64,000 bases of DNA. It comes from Umezawaea sp042738955 (GTDB taxonomy: Bacteria; Actinomycetota; Actinomycetes; Mycobacteriales; Pseudonocardiaceae). Of the stretch, positions 41,084 through 50,398 are shown in pieces (the stretch's first letter is position 1; each line of letters starts with the position of its first letter). Location of the stretch: positions 1-64,000 of the forward strand of contig NZ_JBHYHC010000029.1 of the NCBI RefSeq assembly GCF_042738955.1, given 5' to 3'. The notes below the pieces were generated by a model. That model was not told the origin of the DNA, made no database searches, and was given only the letters and a program-made list of their open reading frames with translations. Both the position numbers and the translations under genes were made by a program.

Positions 41084-41938
41084 ATGGAGCCCGACAACCT
41101 CGTGCTGCAACCGAGGGACGTGCACTTCGACTGGGCCGAGCTGCCGATGCACTGGGTGCCGGAGGAGCCGGTCACCACGCACGTGATGAACGTCCTGCAC
41201 CTCCTGCTGCCCGCGGGCGAGCGGTGGTTCGTCCGGACGTTCCAGCAGGCCGTGCCGCTGATCACCGACGACGACCTGCGCGAGGACGTGCTGGGCTTCA
41301 TCGGGCAGGAGGCGATGCACGCCGAGGCGCACAGCGAGGTGCTCGACCACCTGCTCGCCAAGGGCTTGGACCCGCGGCCGTTCACGAACCGGGTCGAGTG
41401 GGTGTTCGACCGCATCCTCGGCGACCGGCCGAACCTGACCGCCCACCGACAACGGGAACAGCTCATCGAGCGCATCGCCATCGTGGCGGCCGTCGAGCAC
41501 TTCACGGCCTACCTGGGCGACTGGATGCTCAACGCCACGGCGCTCGACCGCGCGGGCATCGACCCGACCATGCTGGACCTCCTGCGCTGGCACGCCGCCG
41601 AGGAGGTCGAGCACCGCAGCGTCGCGTTCGACCTGATGCGCCACCTCGACCGCCGCTACGCCCGCCGCGCCCGCGCGATGCTGCTCAGCGCCCCGCCGCT
41701 GCTCTGGCTGTGGATCCACGGCGCGCGCTTCCTCATGGCGGGCGACCGCACGGCGGGCCGCCTGACGCTGCGGGACTTCCGCCGCGCGGGCCGCCGCGGC
41801 CTGCTGCCGACGGGCCACGACCTGTTCCGCGCGTTCCTGCGCTACTTCCACCGCGGCTACCACCCGAAGCAGGAGGGGTCGACCAGCCAGGCCGTCGCGT
41901 ACCTGGCCACGTCGCCCGCCGCGCGGGACGCCCACTGA
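41084..41938 (+). CDS. Metal-dependent hydrolase-family protein (PF10118)
   Basis: 284 residues. The pattern of His/Glu pairs in alpha helices, FIGQEAMHAEAH, VAAVEHFTAYLG and WHAAEEVEHRSVAFDL, resembles a ferritin-like di-iron site and marks PF10118, annotated as predicted metal-dependent hydrolase. A basic, hydrophobic C-terminal part suggests membrane association. GGAGG precedes the ATG. It starts an operon with a ferredoxin reductase (ATG inside its stop), which could deliver electrons to the di-iron centre. An oxygenase or desaturase-like role is therefore as likely as hydrolysis. Confidence 0.78.
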   Translation: MEPDNLVLQPRDVHFDWAELPMHWVPEEPVTTHVMNVLHLLLPAGERWFVRTFQQAVPLITDDDLREDVLGFIGQEAMHAEAHSEVLDHLLAKGLDPRPFTNRVEWVFDRILGDRPNLTAHRQREQLIERIAIVAAVEHFTAYLGDWMLNATALDRAGIDPTMLDLLRWHAAEEVEHRSVAFDLMRHLDRRYARRARAMLLSAPPLLWLWIHGARFLMAGDRTAGRLTLRDFRRAGRRGLLPTGHDLFRAFLRYFHRGYHPKQEGSTSQAVAYLATSPAARDAH

Positions 41939-42843
41939 TGGACCGCTTCCTCCGCGGCCTCGCCCGGTTCACCGACGGCTACCTGAAGTCGTTGCCGCTC
42001 ATGGGAAAGGCCAGACCGGGCCGCCCGAACCAGGCGTTGCGGCTCACGGTCGCCGAACGCCGGACGGTCGCCGACGACGTGGTCGCCCTCAGGCTCGTCG
42101 GTGACGGCCCGTTGCCCGCGTGGCAGCCGGGCTGCCACCTGGACCTGCACCTCGCCTCCGGCCTGCGCAGGCAGTACTCGTTGTGCGGCAACCCTTCCGA
42201 CTCCACGAGCTACCGCATCGCCGTGCGCCGCGTCGGACCGGGTTCGACGGAGGTCCACGCCCTCGAAGCCGGCAGCACGGTCACCGTGCGGGGCCCGCGC
42301 AACGCCTTCCCGTTCGTCGCCGAGGGCCCGGTCCTGTTCGTCGCGGGCGGCATTGGCATCACCGCGATCCTGCCGATGGTCCTGGAGGCCCACCGCCGGA
42401 ACCTGGACTGGCGTCTGGTCTACACGGGCCGGTCGACGGGCTCCATGCCGTTCCTCGACGAACTCCCGCCGGGAGCGGACGTCCGGATCGGCCGCACCAG
42501 CGACCTCCTCCGCGACGCCCACCCCGACGGCGCGGTCTACTGCTGCGGCCCCACGGGCATGCTCGCCGCCGTCCGCCGCGACTTCGCCTCCAAGCGCCTG
42601 CACTTCGAACGCTTCTCGCCACCGCCCATTGTGGACGGACGACCGTTCGCCCTCGAACTGCGCCGCAGCGGTGTCACGTTGTCCGTCCCCGCCGACCGCT
42701 CCGCGCTCGACGTGCTCCGCGACCTGCGCCCGACCGTCCCGTACTCCTGCCGCCAGGGTTTCTGCGGCACGTGCGAGGTCGGCGGCGTCCGGATCTGCGT
42801 GGACCGCCCCACCGGTGACCGACTCGTCCTGGAGGAACTGTGA
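41938..42843 (+). CDS. Ferredoxin reductase-type oxidoreductase with C-terminal 2Fe-2S domain
   Basis: 301 residues. The flavin-binding barrel has LRRQYSLCG, the NAD(P) domain has PVLFVAGGIGITAILPM and VYCCGPTGMLAAV, and the C-terminal plant-type ferredoxin begins PYSCRQGFCGTCEVGG. Normally about 30 residues separate the third and fourth cluster Cys; here only seven do (CEVGGVRIC), so a loop has been deleted although four Cys remain. It would pass electrons from NAD(P)H to the metalloprotein encoded just upstream. The next gene starts in its stop codon. Confidence 0.85.
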   Translation: MDRFLRGLARFTDGYLKSLPLMGKARPGRPNQALRLTVAERRTVADDVVALRLVGDGPLPAWQPGCHLDLHLASGLRRQYSLCGNPSDSTSYRIAVRRVGPGSTEVHALEAGSTVTVRGPRNAFPFVAEGPVLFVAGGIGITAILPMVLEAHRRNLDWRLVYTGRSTGSMPFLDELPPGADVRIGRTSDLLRDAHPDGAVYCCGPTGMLAAVRRDFASKRLHFERFSPPPIVDGRPFALELRRSGVTLSVPADRSALDVLRDLRPTVPYSCRQGFCGTCEVGGVRICVDRPTGDRLVLEEL

Positions 42844-44462
42844 ACGTGCTGTCCGGTGACGTCCGCTTGGCGGTCCAGGAACACGGCGACCCGACCGCCC
42901 CCACGGTCGTGCTCGTGCACGGCTACCCCGACACCCACGCCGTGTGGGACGACGTCGTCGCCCTCCTCGAAGCCGACTTCCACGTCGTCACCTACGACGT
43001 GCGCGGCGCGGGAGCCTCGGACCGGCCCCGCGAGCAGGACGCCTACCGGCTGGACCTCCTGAAGCAGGACCTGTTCGCCGTGATCGACGCCGTCAGCCCG
43101 GACCGCCCGGTGCACCTCGTCGCCCACGACTGGGGCTCGATCCAGTCGTGGGAGGCCGTCGCGGAACCCGGTGCGCGCATCGCCACGTTCACCTCGTTCT
43201 CCGGCCCCTGCCTCGACCACCTGGGCCACTGGCTGCGGAAACGCCCGTCGCTCGACCACCTCCGGCAACTCCGCCGCTCCTGGTACATCGTCGCGTTCCA
43301 CCTCCCGGTGCTCGCGCCCCTGGTGTGGAAGCTCGGCCTGGCCCGCCGCTGGGGCCGAGTCCTCCAGAAGGCGGAAGGCGTCCAACGCCCCCCGGCCACG
43401 ACCCTCAAGCGCGACGCCGTCCAGGGAATCTCGTTGTACCGGGCCAACATCCGGGCCCGCCTGCGGAACCCCCGCACCCGCCGCACCGACATCCCGGTGC
43501 AGGTCGTCCAGCCGGTGCGCGACTCCTACGTCGACACCCGCCCGCTCGACCTCGAACGCTGGGTCACGACCCTGCGCCGCCGCACCCTGACCGCGGGCCA
43601 CTGGGCCCCGCTGACCCACCCGGCCGCCGTCGCCCGGATGGTCACCGAGTTCATCGACGACACCGCCCCGAAACGGGACCTCGTCGTCATCACCGGCGGC
43701 GGCAGCGGTATCGGCCGCGCCACCGCGGTGGCGTTCGCCAGGCAGGGAGCCGACGTCGTGGTGTCCGATGTGGACCTCGACCGGGCTGAGGAGACCGCCG
43801 CGATGGTCGGCGGCCACGCCTACCAGGTCGACGTCTCCGACGAGGAGGCCGTGCGCAAGTGGGCCGCGGAGGTCGCCGCCGTCCACGGCGTCCCGGACGT
43901 CGTGGTGAACAACGCGGGCATCGGCCACTCCGGCTCGTTCCTCAGCACCACGACCGAGCAGTGGCACCGGGTGATGGACGTGAACCTCTGGGGCGTCGTC
44001 CACGGCTGCCGCGCGTTCGGCGAGCTGATGGTGGAGCGCGGCGAGGGCGGCCACATCGTGAACCTGTCGTCGGCCGCCGCCTACCTGCCGTCCAAGGTCC
44101 TGTCCGCTTACGCCACCAGCAAGGCCGCCGTGTTCATGCTCTCGGACTGCGTGCGCGCCGAGTTCGCCCCGGCGGGCATCGCCGTCTCGACCATCTGCCC
44201 CGGCATCGTGAAGACCGGCATCACCGCCGCCACCACGTTCTCCGGCGTGGGGGAGCGGGAACAGGCCCGCAAGCAGGCGCGGTCCTCCCGCCTGTACGCG
44301 TTGCGCGGCTTCGGCCCCGAGGGCGTCGCGAAGGAGATCGTCCACGCCGTCCGCACCGGCAAGCCGATCGTCCCCGTGACGGCGGAGGCGAAAGCGGCCC
44401 GCGTGCTCAGTCGCTTCGCGCCGTCCACGCTGCGCGCGGTCGCGAAGTGGGACGTGATCTGA
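42840..44462 (+). CDS. EphD-like epoxide hydrolase - short-chain dehydrogenase fusion
   Basis: 540 residues in two domains. Residues 1-280 are an alpha/beta hydrolase with VLVHGYPDTHAVWDD and the Asp nucleophile in LVAHDWGSIQSW, as in epoxide hydrolases. Residues 282-540 are a classical SDR with ITGGGSGIGRATA, NNAGIG, SSAAAYLPS and the YATSK catalytic Tyr/Lys. This order equals mycobacterial EphD (Rv2214c), linked to mycolate or lipid-epoxide metabolism. Coupled by overlap to the ferredoxin reductase, it completes a TetR-controlled set that may introduce, open and oxidise an oxygenated lipid. Confidence 0.88.
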   Translation: MNVLSGDVRLAVQEHGDPTAPTVVLVHGYPDTHAVWDDVVALLEADFHVVTYDVRGAGASDRPREQDAYRLDLLKQDLFAVIDAVSPDRPVHLVAHDWGSIQSWEAVAEPGARIATFTSFSGPCLDHLGHWLRKRPSLDHLRQLRRSWYIVAFHLPVLAPLVWKLGLARRWGRVLQKAEGVQRPPATTLKRDAVQGISLYRANIRARLRNPRTRRTDIPVQVVQPVRDSYVDTRPLDLERWVTTLRRRTLTAGHWAPLTHPAAVARMVTEFIDDTAPKRDLVVITGGGSGIGRATAVAFARQGADVVVSDVDLDRAEETAAMVGGHAYQVDVSDEEAVRKWAAEVAAVHGVPDVVVNNAGIGHSGSFLSTTTEQWHRVMDVNLWGVVHGCRAFGELMVERGEGGHIVNLSSAAAYLPSKVLSAYATSKAAVFMLSDCVRAEFAPAGIAVSTICPGIVKTGITAATTFSGVGEREQARKQARSSRLYALRGFGPEGVAKEIVHAVRTGKPIVPVTAEAKAARVLSRFAPSTLRAVAKWDVI

Positions 44463-44505
44463 GGTCCCGCAAAATCCGGCGACAGCGGCGGCCGTTCCCG
44501 CCAGG

Positions 44506-45261
44506 ATGGCCGGAATGGACGAGGTCGAGGTCGTCGTTGCCCACAGCCAACGCGCGACGCTGCGCGTCGGCGAGGTGTTCCTGAAGGTCGACGTCGACCC
44601 GGCGCACGCCGACGTCGAGGTGCGGGCGATGGCGATGGTGCCCGTCCCGACCCCGGCGGTCCTCTGGTGCGAGCCGCCCGTGCTCGCGATCGCCGCCGTT
44701 CCCGGCACGGCGCTCGGCGTCCTCGGCGCACCGTCGCCCGCCTCACCGGCGGCGTGGGCCGCCGCGGGAGCCGCCATCCGCAGGCTGCACGACGCCCCGC
44801 TGCCGCCGTGGCCGGGGCGGAAGCTCGACGACGTGGCCGAGGAACTCGACCGCGAGTGCGCGTGGCTGCTCGCCAACGACGTGCTGCCCGCCGAGGTGGT
44901 CCGGCGCAACCGCGAGATCGCCGAGGCCGTGCTCCGGCCGTGGACACCGGCGTTCATCCACGGCGACCTCCAGATCACCCACGTGTTCGTGGACGACGAG
45001 GACCGGGTCACCGGCATCATCGACTGGTCGGAGGCCGCTCCCGGCGACGCGATGTTCGACCTCGCCATCCTGACGCTCGGGCACGAGGAACACCTGGACG
45101 ACCTGCTCGTCGGCTACGGCGACGCGGACCGGGACGTGATCCGCGCGTGGTGGTCGCTGCGCAGCCTCACGGCGTCGCACTGGCTGATCGAGCACGGCTT
45201 CGACCCGGACGAGCCGGGGTGCGAGTTCGACGTGCTCCGAGCGAGGATGCCGGACTCCTAG
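44506..45261 (+). CDS. Aminoglycoside-phosphotransferase-like kinase
   Basis: 251 residues of the APH/ChoK-like fold. The ATP site is short (ATLRVGEVFLKVD), the Brenner motif reads FIHGDLQITHVFV, and the metal-binding motif is IIDWSEAAPGDAMFDLA. The Asn expected in HGDxxxxN is a His here, which may weaken or change metal binding. Family members phosphorylate antibiotics or small metabolites. No resistance claim is justified. Two ATGs (44506, 44515) compete without a strong ribosome site. Its stop overlaps the convergent M1 peptidase stop by four bases. Confidence 0.75.
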   Translation: MAGMDEVEVVVAHSQRATLRVGEVFLKVDVDPAHADVEVRAMAMVPVPTPAVLWCEPPVLAIAAVPGTALGVLGAPSPASPAAWAAAGAAIRRLHDAPLPPWPGRKLDDVAEELDRECAWLLANDVLPAEVVRRNREIAEAVLRPWTPAFIHGDLQITHVFVDDEDRVTGIIDWSEAAPGDAMFDLAILTLGHEEHLDDLLVGYGDADRDVIRAWWSLRSLTASHWLIEHGFDPDEPGCEFDVLRARMPDS

Positions 45262-46535
45262 GGCAGCCTGCCCTCGAACAGCCACGACCGGAAGAACGAC
45301 GCCAGCGGGCGGGCCGTGTGCCGCTGGGCCACGGCGATGAACTGGTCCGTGGTGGCCGTGCGGTGCCGGTAGGTGTGCGTCCACTCGCGGACCGCCGAGA
45401 AGAACGCCGCGTCGCCCAGCGCGGTCCGCAACGTGTGCAGCGCCAACGCCCCGCGCTTGTACACGCGGTCGTCGAACATGTCCTGCACGCCGGGGTCGCC
45501 GATCTTGATGTTCTGCGGCTGCCGGTTCAGCAGGGCCCGCGCCCTGGTGGAGAGCACCGACGCGGACGGGCCGCCGGACTCCTCCGACCACAGCCACTCC
45601 GAGTACGCGGCGAAGCCCTCGTTGAGCCAGATGTCCCGCCAGTCCGCCAGCCCGACGCTGTTGCCGAACCACTGGTGGGCCAGCTCGTGCGCCACCAGGC
45701 GTTCGTAGCCGCGCCTGCCGTCGACGTGGTTGGCGCCGAACACCGACAGGCCCTGCGCCTCGATCGGCACCTCCAGGTCGTCGTCCGTGACGACCACCGC
45801 GTACTGGCCGAACGGGTACGGCCCGAACAGCCGCTCGAACAGCGTCATCATCGCGGGCTGGCGGCCGAAGTCCGTGGCGAACTTCGCCACGAGCCGGGAC
45901 GGCACGGCGGCGGGCTGGCCGTCGGCCAGCTCCAGCTCCTCGTACTGCCCGATCTGGACGGTCGCGAGGTACGTCGCCATCGGCACGTCCTGCACGTACA
46001 CCCACGTCGTGGTGCTGCCGCCGACCTTGCCGTCGACCAGGACCCCGTTGGCCAGCACCGTGTACGGCGACGGAGCCGTGACCGAGATCTGGTAGGTCGC
46101 CTTCTCCCGCACGGTGTCGTTGCACGGGAACCACGACGGCGCGCCGATCGGCTGGCTGGCCACGATCGCGCCGTCGGTGAGCTGGTCCCAGCCCAGGTCG
46201 CCCCACGCGCGCGTGCGGATCGGCCGGGGCGTCCCGACGTACCGCACCTCCACGGTGAACCGCGTGCCCGCCGCGATCGGCTTGCCCGCGCGCACGCGCA
46301 GCTTGCCGCCGCCGTGCGTGTACCGGACCGGCTTGCCCTCCACCAGCACGCGGTCGACCTTGAACGTGCCGAGGTCGAGCGCGAACGACGTCAGCGCCTC
46401 ACCGGCGACGACGGTCAGCCGCGCCCGCCCCGACAGCCGGGCCGCGATGGGCTTGTAGTCGATCTCCAGGTCGTAGTGCGCTACCCGATATCCCGTGTTC
46501 CCGTGTGCTGGGAGGTAGGAGTCCTTCAGCGCCAT
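45258..46535 (-). CDS. M1-family zinc aminopeptidase (poly-amino-acid hydrolase candidate)
   Basis: 425 residues, short for M1 peptidases: an N-terminal beta domain (~1-200) and a catalytic domain with VAHELAHQWFGN (His283, Glu284, His287) and the third ligand Glu306 in WLNEGFAAY. The GAMEN exopeptidase motif is replaced by IEAQGLS. No signal peptide is seen. Its start overlaps the stop of the Pls-like synthetase by ten bases, so the two are co-expressed. In epsilon-poly-lysine producers a zinc aminopeptidase (Pld) degrades the polymer and protects the cell. This protein is the natural candidate for that role here. Confidence 0.85.
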   Translation of the reverse strand: MALKDSYLPAHGNTGYRVAHYDLEIDYKPIAARLSGRARLTVVAGEALTSFALDLGTFKVDRVLVEGKPVRYTHGGGKLRVRAGKPIAAGTRFTVEVRYVGTPRPIRTRAWGDLGWDQLTDGAIVASQPIGAPSWFPCNDTVREKATYQISVTAPSPYTVLANGVLVDGKVGGSTTTWVYVQDVPMATYLATVQIGQYEELELADGQPAAVPSRLVAKFATDFGRQPAMMTLFERLFGPYPFGQYAVVVTDDDLEVPIEAQGLSVFGANHVDGRRGYERLVAHELAHQWFGNSVGLADWRDIWLNEGFAAYSEWLWSEESGGPSASVLSTRARALLNRQPQNIKIGDPGVQDMFDDRVYKRGALALHTLRTALGDAAFFSAVREWTHTYRHRTATTDQFIAVAQRHTARPLASFFRSWLFEGRLP

Positions 46536-49500
46536 GCCGAAATCGGGTTGCCGAGCCAGCGGGTGCCCGTGGGCACGTCCTCGCCGCGCATCACCAGCGA
46601 TGCGGGGCCCACCGTCGTGTGCGAGCCGATCGTCGAGCCCGGCAGCACGATCCCGTGCGGCCCGAGCGTCGCGCCCGCGTTGAGCGTCACCTGGTCCATG
46701 CGCAAGATCCGATCATGGAACAGGTGGGTCTGCACCACGCACCCCCGGTTCACCGTCGCCCCCTGGTCCAAACGGACCAGGTCGGCCTCCGGGAGCCAGT
46801 AGGTCTCGCACCACACGCCACGTCCGACGCGAGCGCCCATCGAGCGCTGCCAGAGGTTCATCAGCGGCGTTCCGGCGACCGAGCCCACGAGCCACGGCAC
46901 GGCCAGGACCTCGACGAACGTGTCCGCCAGCTCGTTGCGCCAGACGAACGCGCTCCACAGCGGGTACTCCCGCGCGCGGAACTTCCCGACCAGCGTCCAC
47001 TTCGCCACGGCCGCCACCGCGCACGCCACGACCCCCGCGGCGAGCAGCAGCACGCCGCCGCCGAGCGCCGCGGCCCAGAAGCCGTACGCGGCCAGGAACT
47101 CGAAGCCGGCCAGCGCCAGCACGGCCAGCGCGAGCGACGCCATCACCGGCACGATCCGGCACACCTCGACCAGCGCCCGCGCGATCACCAGCCTGCGCGG
47201 CGGGTCGAACGTGCGGCTCTGGTCGCCGGTCTCGGCCGTGCGCGGCAGCTTGATCGGCGGCATCCCGAGGTACGAGCTGCCCGCCTTCGCGCGCTTCGGC
47301 GTGGACGACAGGACGCCGACCAAGCCGCGGTTCGGCACCGAGCGACCAGGGGCGGTCATGCCGGAGTTGCCGAGGAACGCGCGCTTGCCGATGCGGGCCG
47401 CGGCGATCCGCAGCCAGCCGCCGCCCAGCTCGTAGGAGGCGACCATGGTGTCGTCGGCCAGGAACGCGCCGTCGCCGACCGTGGTCATCTTCGGCAGCGC
47501 CACGACCGTCGACGCCTCGACGTGCCTGCCGACCTTCATGCCGAGCGCGCGCAGCCACACCGGCGTGAACAGGCTGGCGTACAACGGGAACAGGCCGCCT
47601 CGGGCCATGTTCATCAGGCGTTCGGTGGTCCACGCCTGCCAGGCGATCCGGCCGTGCACGGGGTGGTAGCCCTCGCGCAGGCCGATGCTCAGCAGCCGCA
47701 CCGACACCAGCACGACCAGCGCGTACGACGCCATCCACGCGAGCGTCGCGACCGGCACGGTCAGCAGCGCGGTGCCCAGCGCGTCGGCGGAACCGGTGGT
47801 GGAGCTGAGGAAGTAGCCGACCAGCAGCAGCGCGGGCAGCGCCGTGACGGCCGACAGGGCGGACAGGCCGAACGAGGTCACGCCGTAGGCGAGCGACCAG
47901 CGGCGGGAGCGCGGCGGCCTGGCCTTGGGCCAGCGGTGCGACGACCTGCCGTCCTTCATCGCGGGCACGCCGGACCAGCGCTGACCGGTCGGCACGGAGC
48001 CGACCACGCCGGAGCCGGGGGCGATCTCGGCGCGCTTGCCGATCCGCGCGCCGGGGAACAGGGTGCTGCGCGCGCCGACCGTGGCGCCCGCGCCGACCCG
48101 GATCTTGCCGATGTGCAGGCGGTCGCCGTCCAGCCAGTGGCCGGACAGGTCGACCTCGGGCTCGATGGCGCTGTTCTTGCCGAGCTTCAGCATGCCCGTG
48201 ACCGGCGGCAGCGAGTGCAGGTCCACGCCGGGCGCGACCTTCGCGCCGAGGGCCCGCGCGTAGTGCGTGACCCACGAGCCCGCGAGGTTCGTCGCGCCGC
48301 TCAGCTCCGCGAGCCGCTCGGCGGCCCACAGCCGCGTGTGGACGGTGCCGCCTCGCGGGTACGTGCCGGGGCGGACGTTGCGCAGCAGCAGTCGCGCGCC
48401 ACCGGCGGCGATGGCCAGCCGTCCCGGCGGGCTGATCACCAGCGCCCAGCCGACCGCGACCCACGCCCACGAGATCGTCGGGGCCCAGGTGTACGTGCCG
48501 GTCAGCGCCAGCACGTTGTTGATCGCGGCCAGCGCGACCGTCCACCGCAGACCGACCAGCGTGAACAGCGGGACCATCAGCAACGTCTGGAGCAGCTGCG
48601 TCGAGCGGGGCGTCGGGGCGACCTCGCGCACGGACGCCGTCTCGGCGGCGAACTCGTCCAGCCGCGCGGCCATCGCGCCCAGCGTCGAGTAGGAGTAGAT
48701 GTCGCTGACCGAGCCGCTGGGGAAGCGGAGGCGGATCAGCGAGACGAGCTGCGCGGCGGCCAGGCTGCCGCCGCCGGAGGCGAAGAAGTCGTCGGCCGGG
48801 CTCGTCGCGGGGGAGCCGAGCAGCTGCCCCCACAGGTCCGCCAGCCACGCCTGCGTGCCGTGCATCTCCACGACCGGGCCCGCGGCGTCCAGTGACGGCA
48901 GCGGCCACGGCAGGGCGTTGCGGTCGACCTTGCCGGACGTCTTGGTCGGCAGCGTGTCCACGACGGCCAGCAGCGGCACCAGCGCGGCGGGCAGCGCCGC
49001 CCGAAGGCGTTCCACGGCATCCGCTTGGTCGAAGTCCTCGGAAACGACGTACCCCACGAGCAACTGCGTGCCCGCCTTGTTCGTGCGCACGGCCGCGGCG
49101 GCACCGGCGACGTTCGGCAGCGCCTGGAGCGCCGCGTCCACCTCGCCCAGCTCGATCCGGCGACCGCCCAGCTTGATCTGCTCGTCCGCGCGGCCCAGGA
49201 ACAGCAGGCCCTCGGCCTCGGCGCGCACGAGGTCGCCGCTGCGGTAGGCGCGCTCCCAGCCCAGCGCGGGCAGCGGCGCGTACTTCTCGGCGTCCTTCTC
49301 CGGGTCCAGGTAGCGGGCCAGGCCGACGCCGCCGATGACCAGCTGGCCGGTCTCGCCCATCGGCACGACCTCGCCCCGCTCGTCCACGACGGCCAGCTCC
49401 CAGCCGTCCAGCGGCAGCCCGATGCGCACGGGCCCCTCGCCGGTCAGCCGGGCCGCGCAGGCCACCACGGTCGCCTCGGTGGGCCCGTAGGTGTTCCACA

Positions 49501-50377
49501 CCTCGCGCCCCTCGACGGCCAGCCGCTCGGCCAGCTCGGGCGGGCACGCCTCGCCGCCGAAGATCAACAGCCGCACGTCGTCCAGCGCCTCGGTCGGCCA
49601 CAGCGCGGCCAGCGTCGGCACCGTCGACACGACGGTGATCTCCTGCTCGACCAGCCACGGCCCCAGGTCCATGCCCGTGCGCACGAGCGAGCGCGGCGCG
49701 GGCACCAGGCACGCCCCGTGCCGCCACGCGAGCCACATCTCCTCGCAGGACGCGTCGAACGCGACCGACAGGCCCGCGAGCACCCGGTCGTCCGGGCCCA
49801 GCGGGTCCTCGGCCAGGAACAGCCGCGCCTCGGCGTCCACGAACGCCGCCGCCGCGCGGTGCGTCACGGCGACGCCCTTGGGCTTGCCGGTCGACCCGGA
49901 CGTGAAGATGATCCACGCGTCGTCGGTCGGGTCCGGTGCCCCGACCAGGTTCAACGGGGTGCCGCGCAGCGTGAGCTGGCGGTCCGCGCCGAGCACCGCG
50001 CACACGTCCGCCTCGGTGAACACGACGTCCGCGCGCTCGTCCGGGTCCTCCGCGTCCACGGGCACGTACGCGGCGCCCGCGGCCAGCACGGCGAGGATCG
50101 AGATGTACAGGTCGACCGTGCCCGACGGCACCCGCACGCCGACCCGGTCGCCGATGCCGATGCCGTCGGCCGCGAGCTTCTGGCGCAGCTCGTCGACCGC
50201 CGCCAGCAGGCCGCGGTAGGTCAGCGCGGTGGTGCCGTCGTCCAGGGCAAACGCTTGCGGGAACTCGTGCGCGGTCGCCGCGAGGACGTCGACCAGCGTC
50301 CGTTCGGGAGCGGCCGAAGCCGCGTCGAACAGCGCGGGCACAACGGTGGTGATGGGGTCTTCCTGCACGACGGTCAC
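46526..50377 (-). CDS. pls: Pls/PosA-type single-module NRPS for a homopoly-amino acid
   Basis: About 1283 residues, close to the ~1319 of epsilon-poly-lysine synthetase. An adenylation domain (~20-490: TSGSTGKPKG, FDASCEEMW, YGPTE, YRSGDL, Lys in TKTSGK) is followed by a carrier domain (FFASGGGSLAAAQ, Ser ~538). A ~700-residue tail alternates transmembrane helices with hexapeptide-like soluble domains (GAGATVGARSTLFPGARIG), the NRPS terminal domain of Pls. Reading pocket residues against the phenylalanine activation domain gives D-A-E-S-I-G-T-V-V-K, near the lysine-type code. It would link amino acids outside normal modules at the membrane. GTG at 50377 is tentative; 50398 is the longest frame. 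Confidence 0.87.
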   Translation of the reverse strand: MTVVQEDPITTVVPALFDAASAAPERTLVDVLAATAHEFPQAFALDDGTTALTYRGLLAAVDELRQKLAADGIGIGDRVGVRVPSGTVDLYISILAVLAAGAAYVPVDAEDPDERADVVFTEADVCAVLGADRQLTLRGTPLNLVGAPDPTDDAWIIFTSGSTGKPKGVAVTHRAAAAFVDAEARLFLAEDPLGPDDRVLAGLSVAFDASCEEMWLAWRHGACLVPAPRSLVRTGMDLGPWLVEQEITVVSTVPTLAALWPTEALDDVRLLIFGGEACPPELAERLAVEGREVWNTYGPTEATVVACAARLTGEGPVRIGLPLDGWELAVVDERGEVVPMGETGQLVIGGVGLARYLDPEKDAEKYAPLPALGWERAYRSGDLVRAEAEGLLFLGRADEQIKLGGRRIELGEVDAALQALPNVAGAAAAVRTNKAGTQLLVGYVVSEDFDQADAVERLRAALPAALVPLLAVVDTLPTKTSGKVDRNALPWPLPSLDAAGPVVEMHGTQAWLADLWGQLLGSPATSPADDFFASGGGSLAAAQLVSLIRLRFPSGSVSDIYSYSTLGAMAARLDEFAAETASVREVAPTPRSTQLLQTLLMVPLFTLVGLRWTVALAAINNVLALTGTYTWAPTISWAWVAVGWALVISPPGRLAIAAGGARLLLRNVRPGTYPRGGTVHTRLWAAERLAELSGATNLAGSWVTHYARALGAKVAPGVDLHSLPPVTGMLKLGKNSAIEPEVDLSGHWLDGDRLHIGKIRVGAGATVGARSTLFPGARIGKRAEIAPGSGVVGSVPTGQRWSGVPAMKDGRSSHRWPKARPPRSRRWSLAYGVTSFGLSALSAVTALPALLLVGYFLSSTTGSADALGTALLTVPVATLAWMASYALVVLVSVRLLSIGLREGYHPVHGRIAWQAWTTERLMNMARGGLFPLYASLFTPVWLRALGMKVGRHVEASTVVALPKMTTVGDGAFLADDTMVASYELGGGWLRIAAARIGKRAFLGNSGMTAPGRSVPNRGLVGVLSSTPKRAKAGSSYLGMPPIKLPRTAETGDQSRTFDPPRRLVIARALVEVCRIVPVMASLALAVLALAGFEFLAAYGFWAAALGGGVLLLAAGVVACAVAAVAKWTLVGKFRAREYPLWSAFVWRNELADTFVEVLAVPWLVGSVAGTPLMNLWQRSMGARVGRGVWCETYWLPEADLVRLDQGATVNRGCVVQTHLFHDRILRMDQVTLNAGATLGPHGIVLPGSTIGSHTTVGPASLVMRGEDVPTGTRWLGNPISAWR

Positions 50378-50398
50378 AGGATCAGGCCAGCAGAGCAC

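Noticed and set aside
44506..45261. Aminoglycoside resistance gene
   Set aside because: Only the general phosphotransferase fold is visible, the Brenner Asn is changed, and no antibiotic cluster surrounds it.
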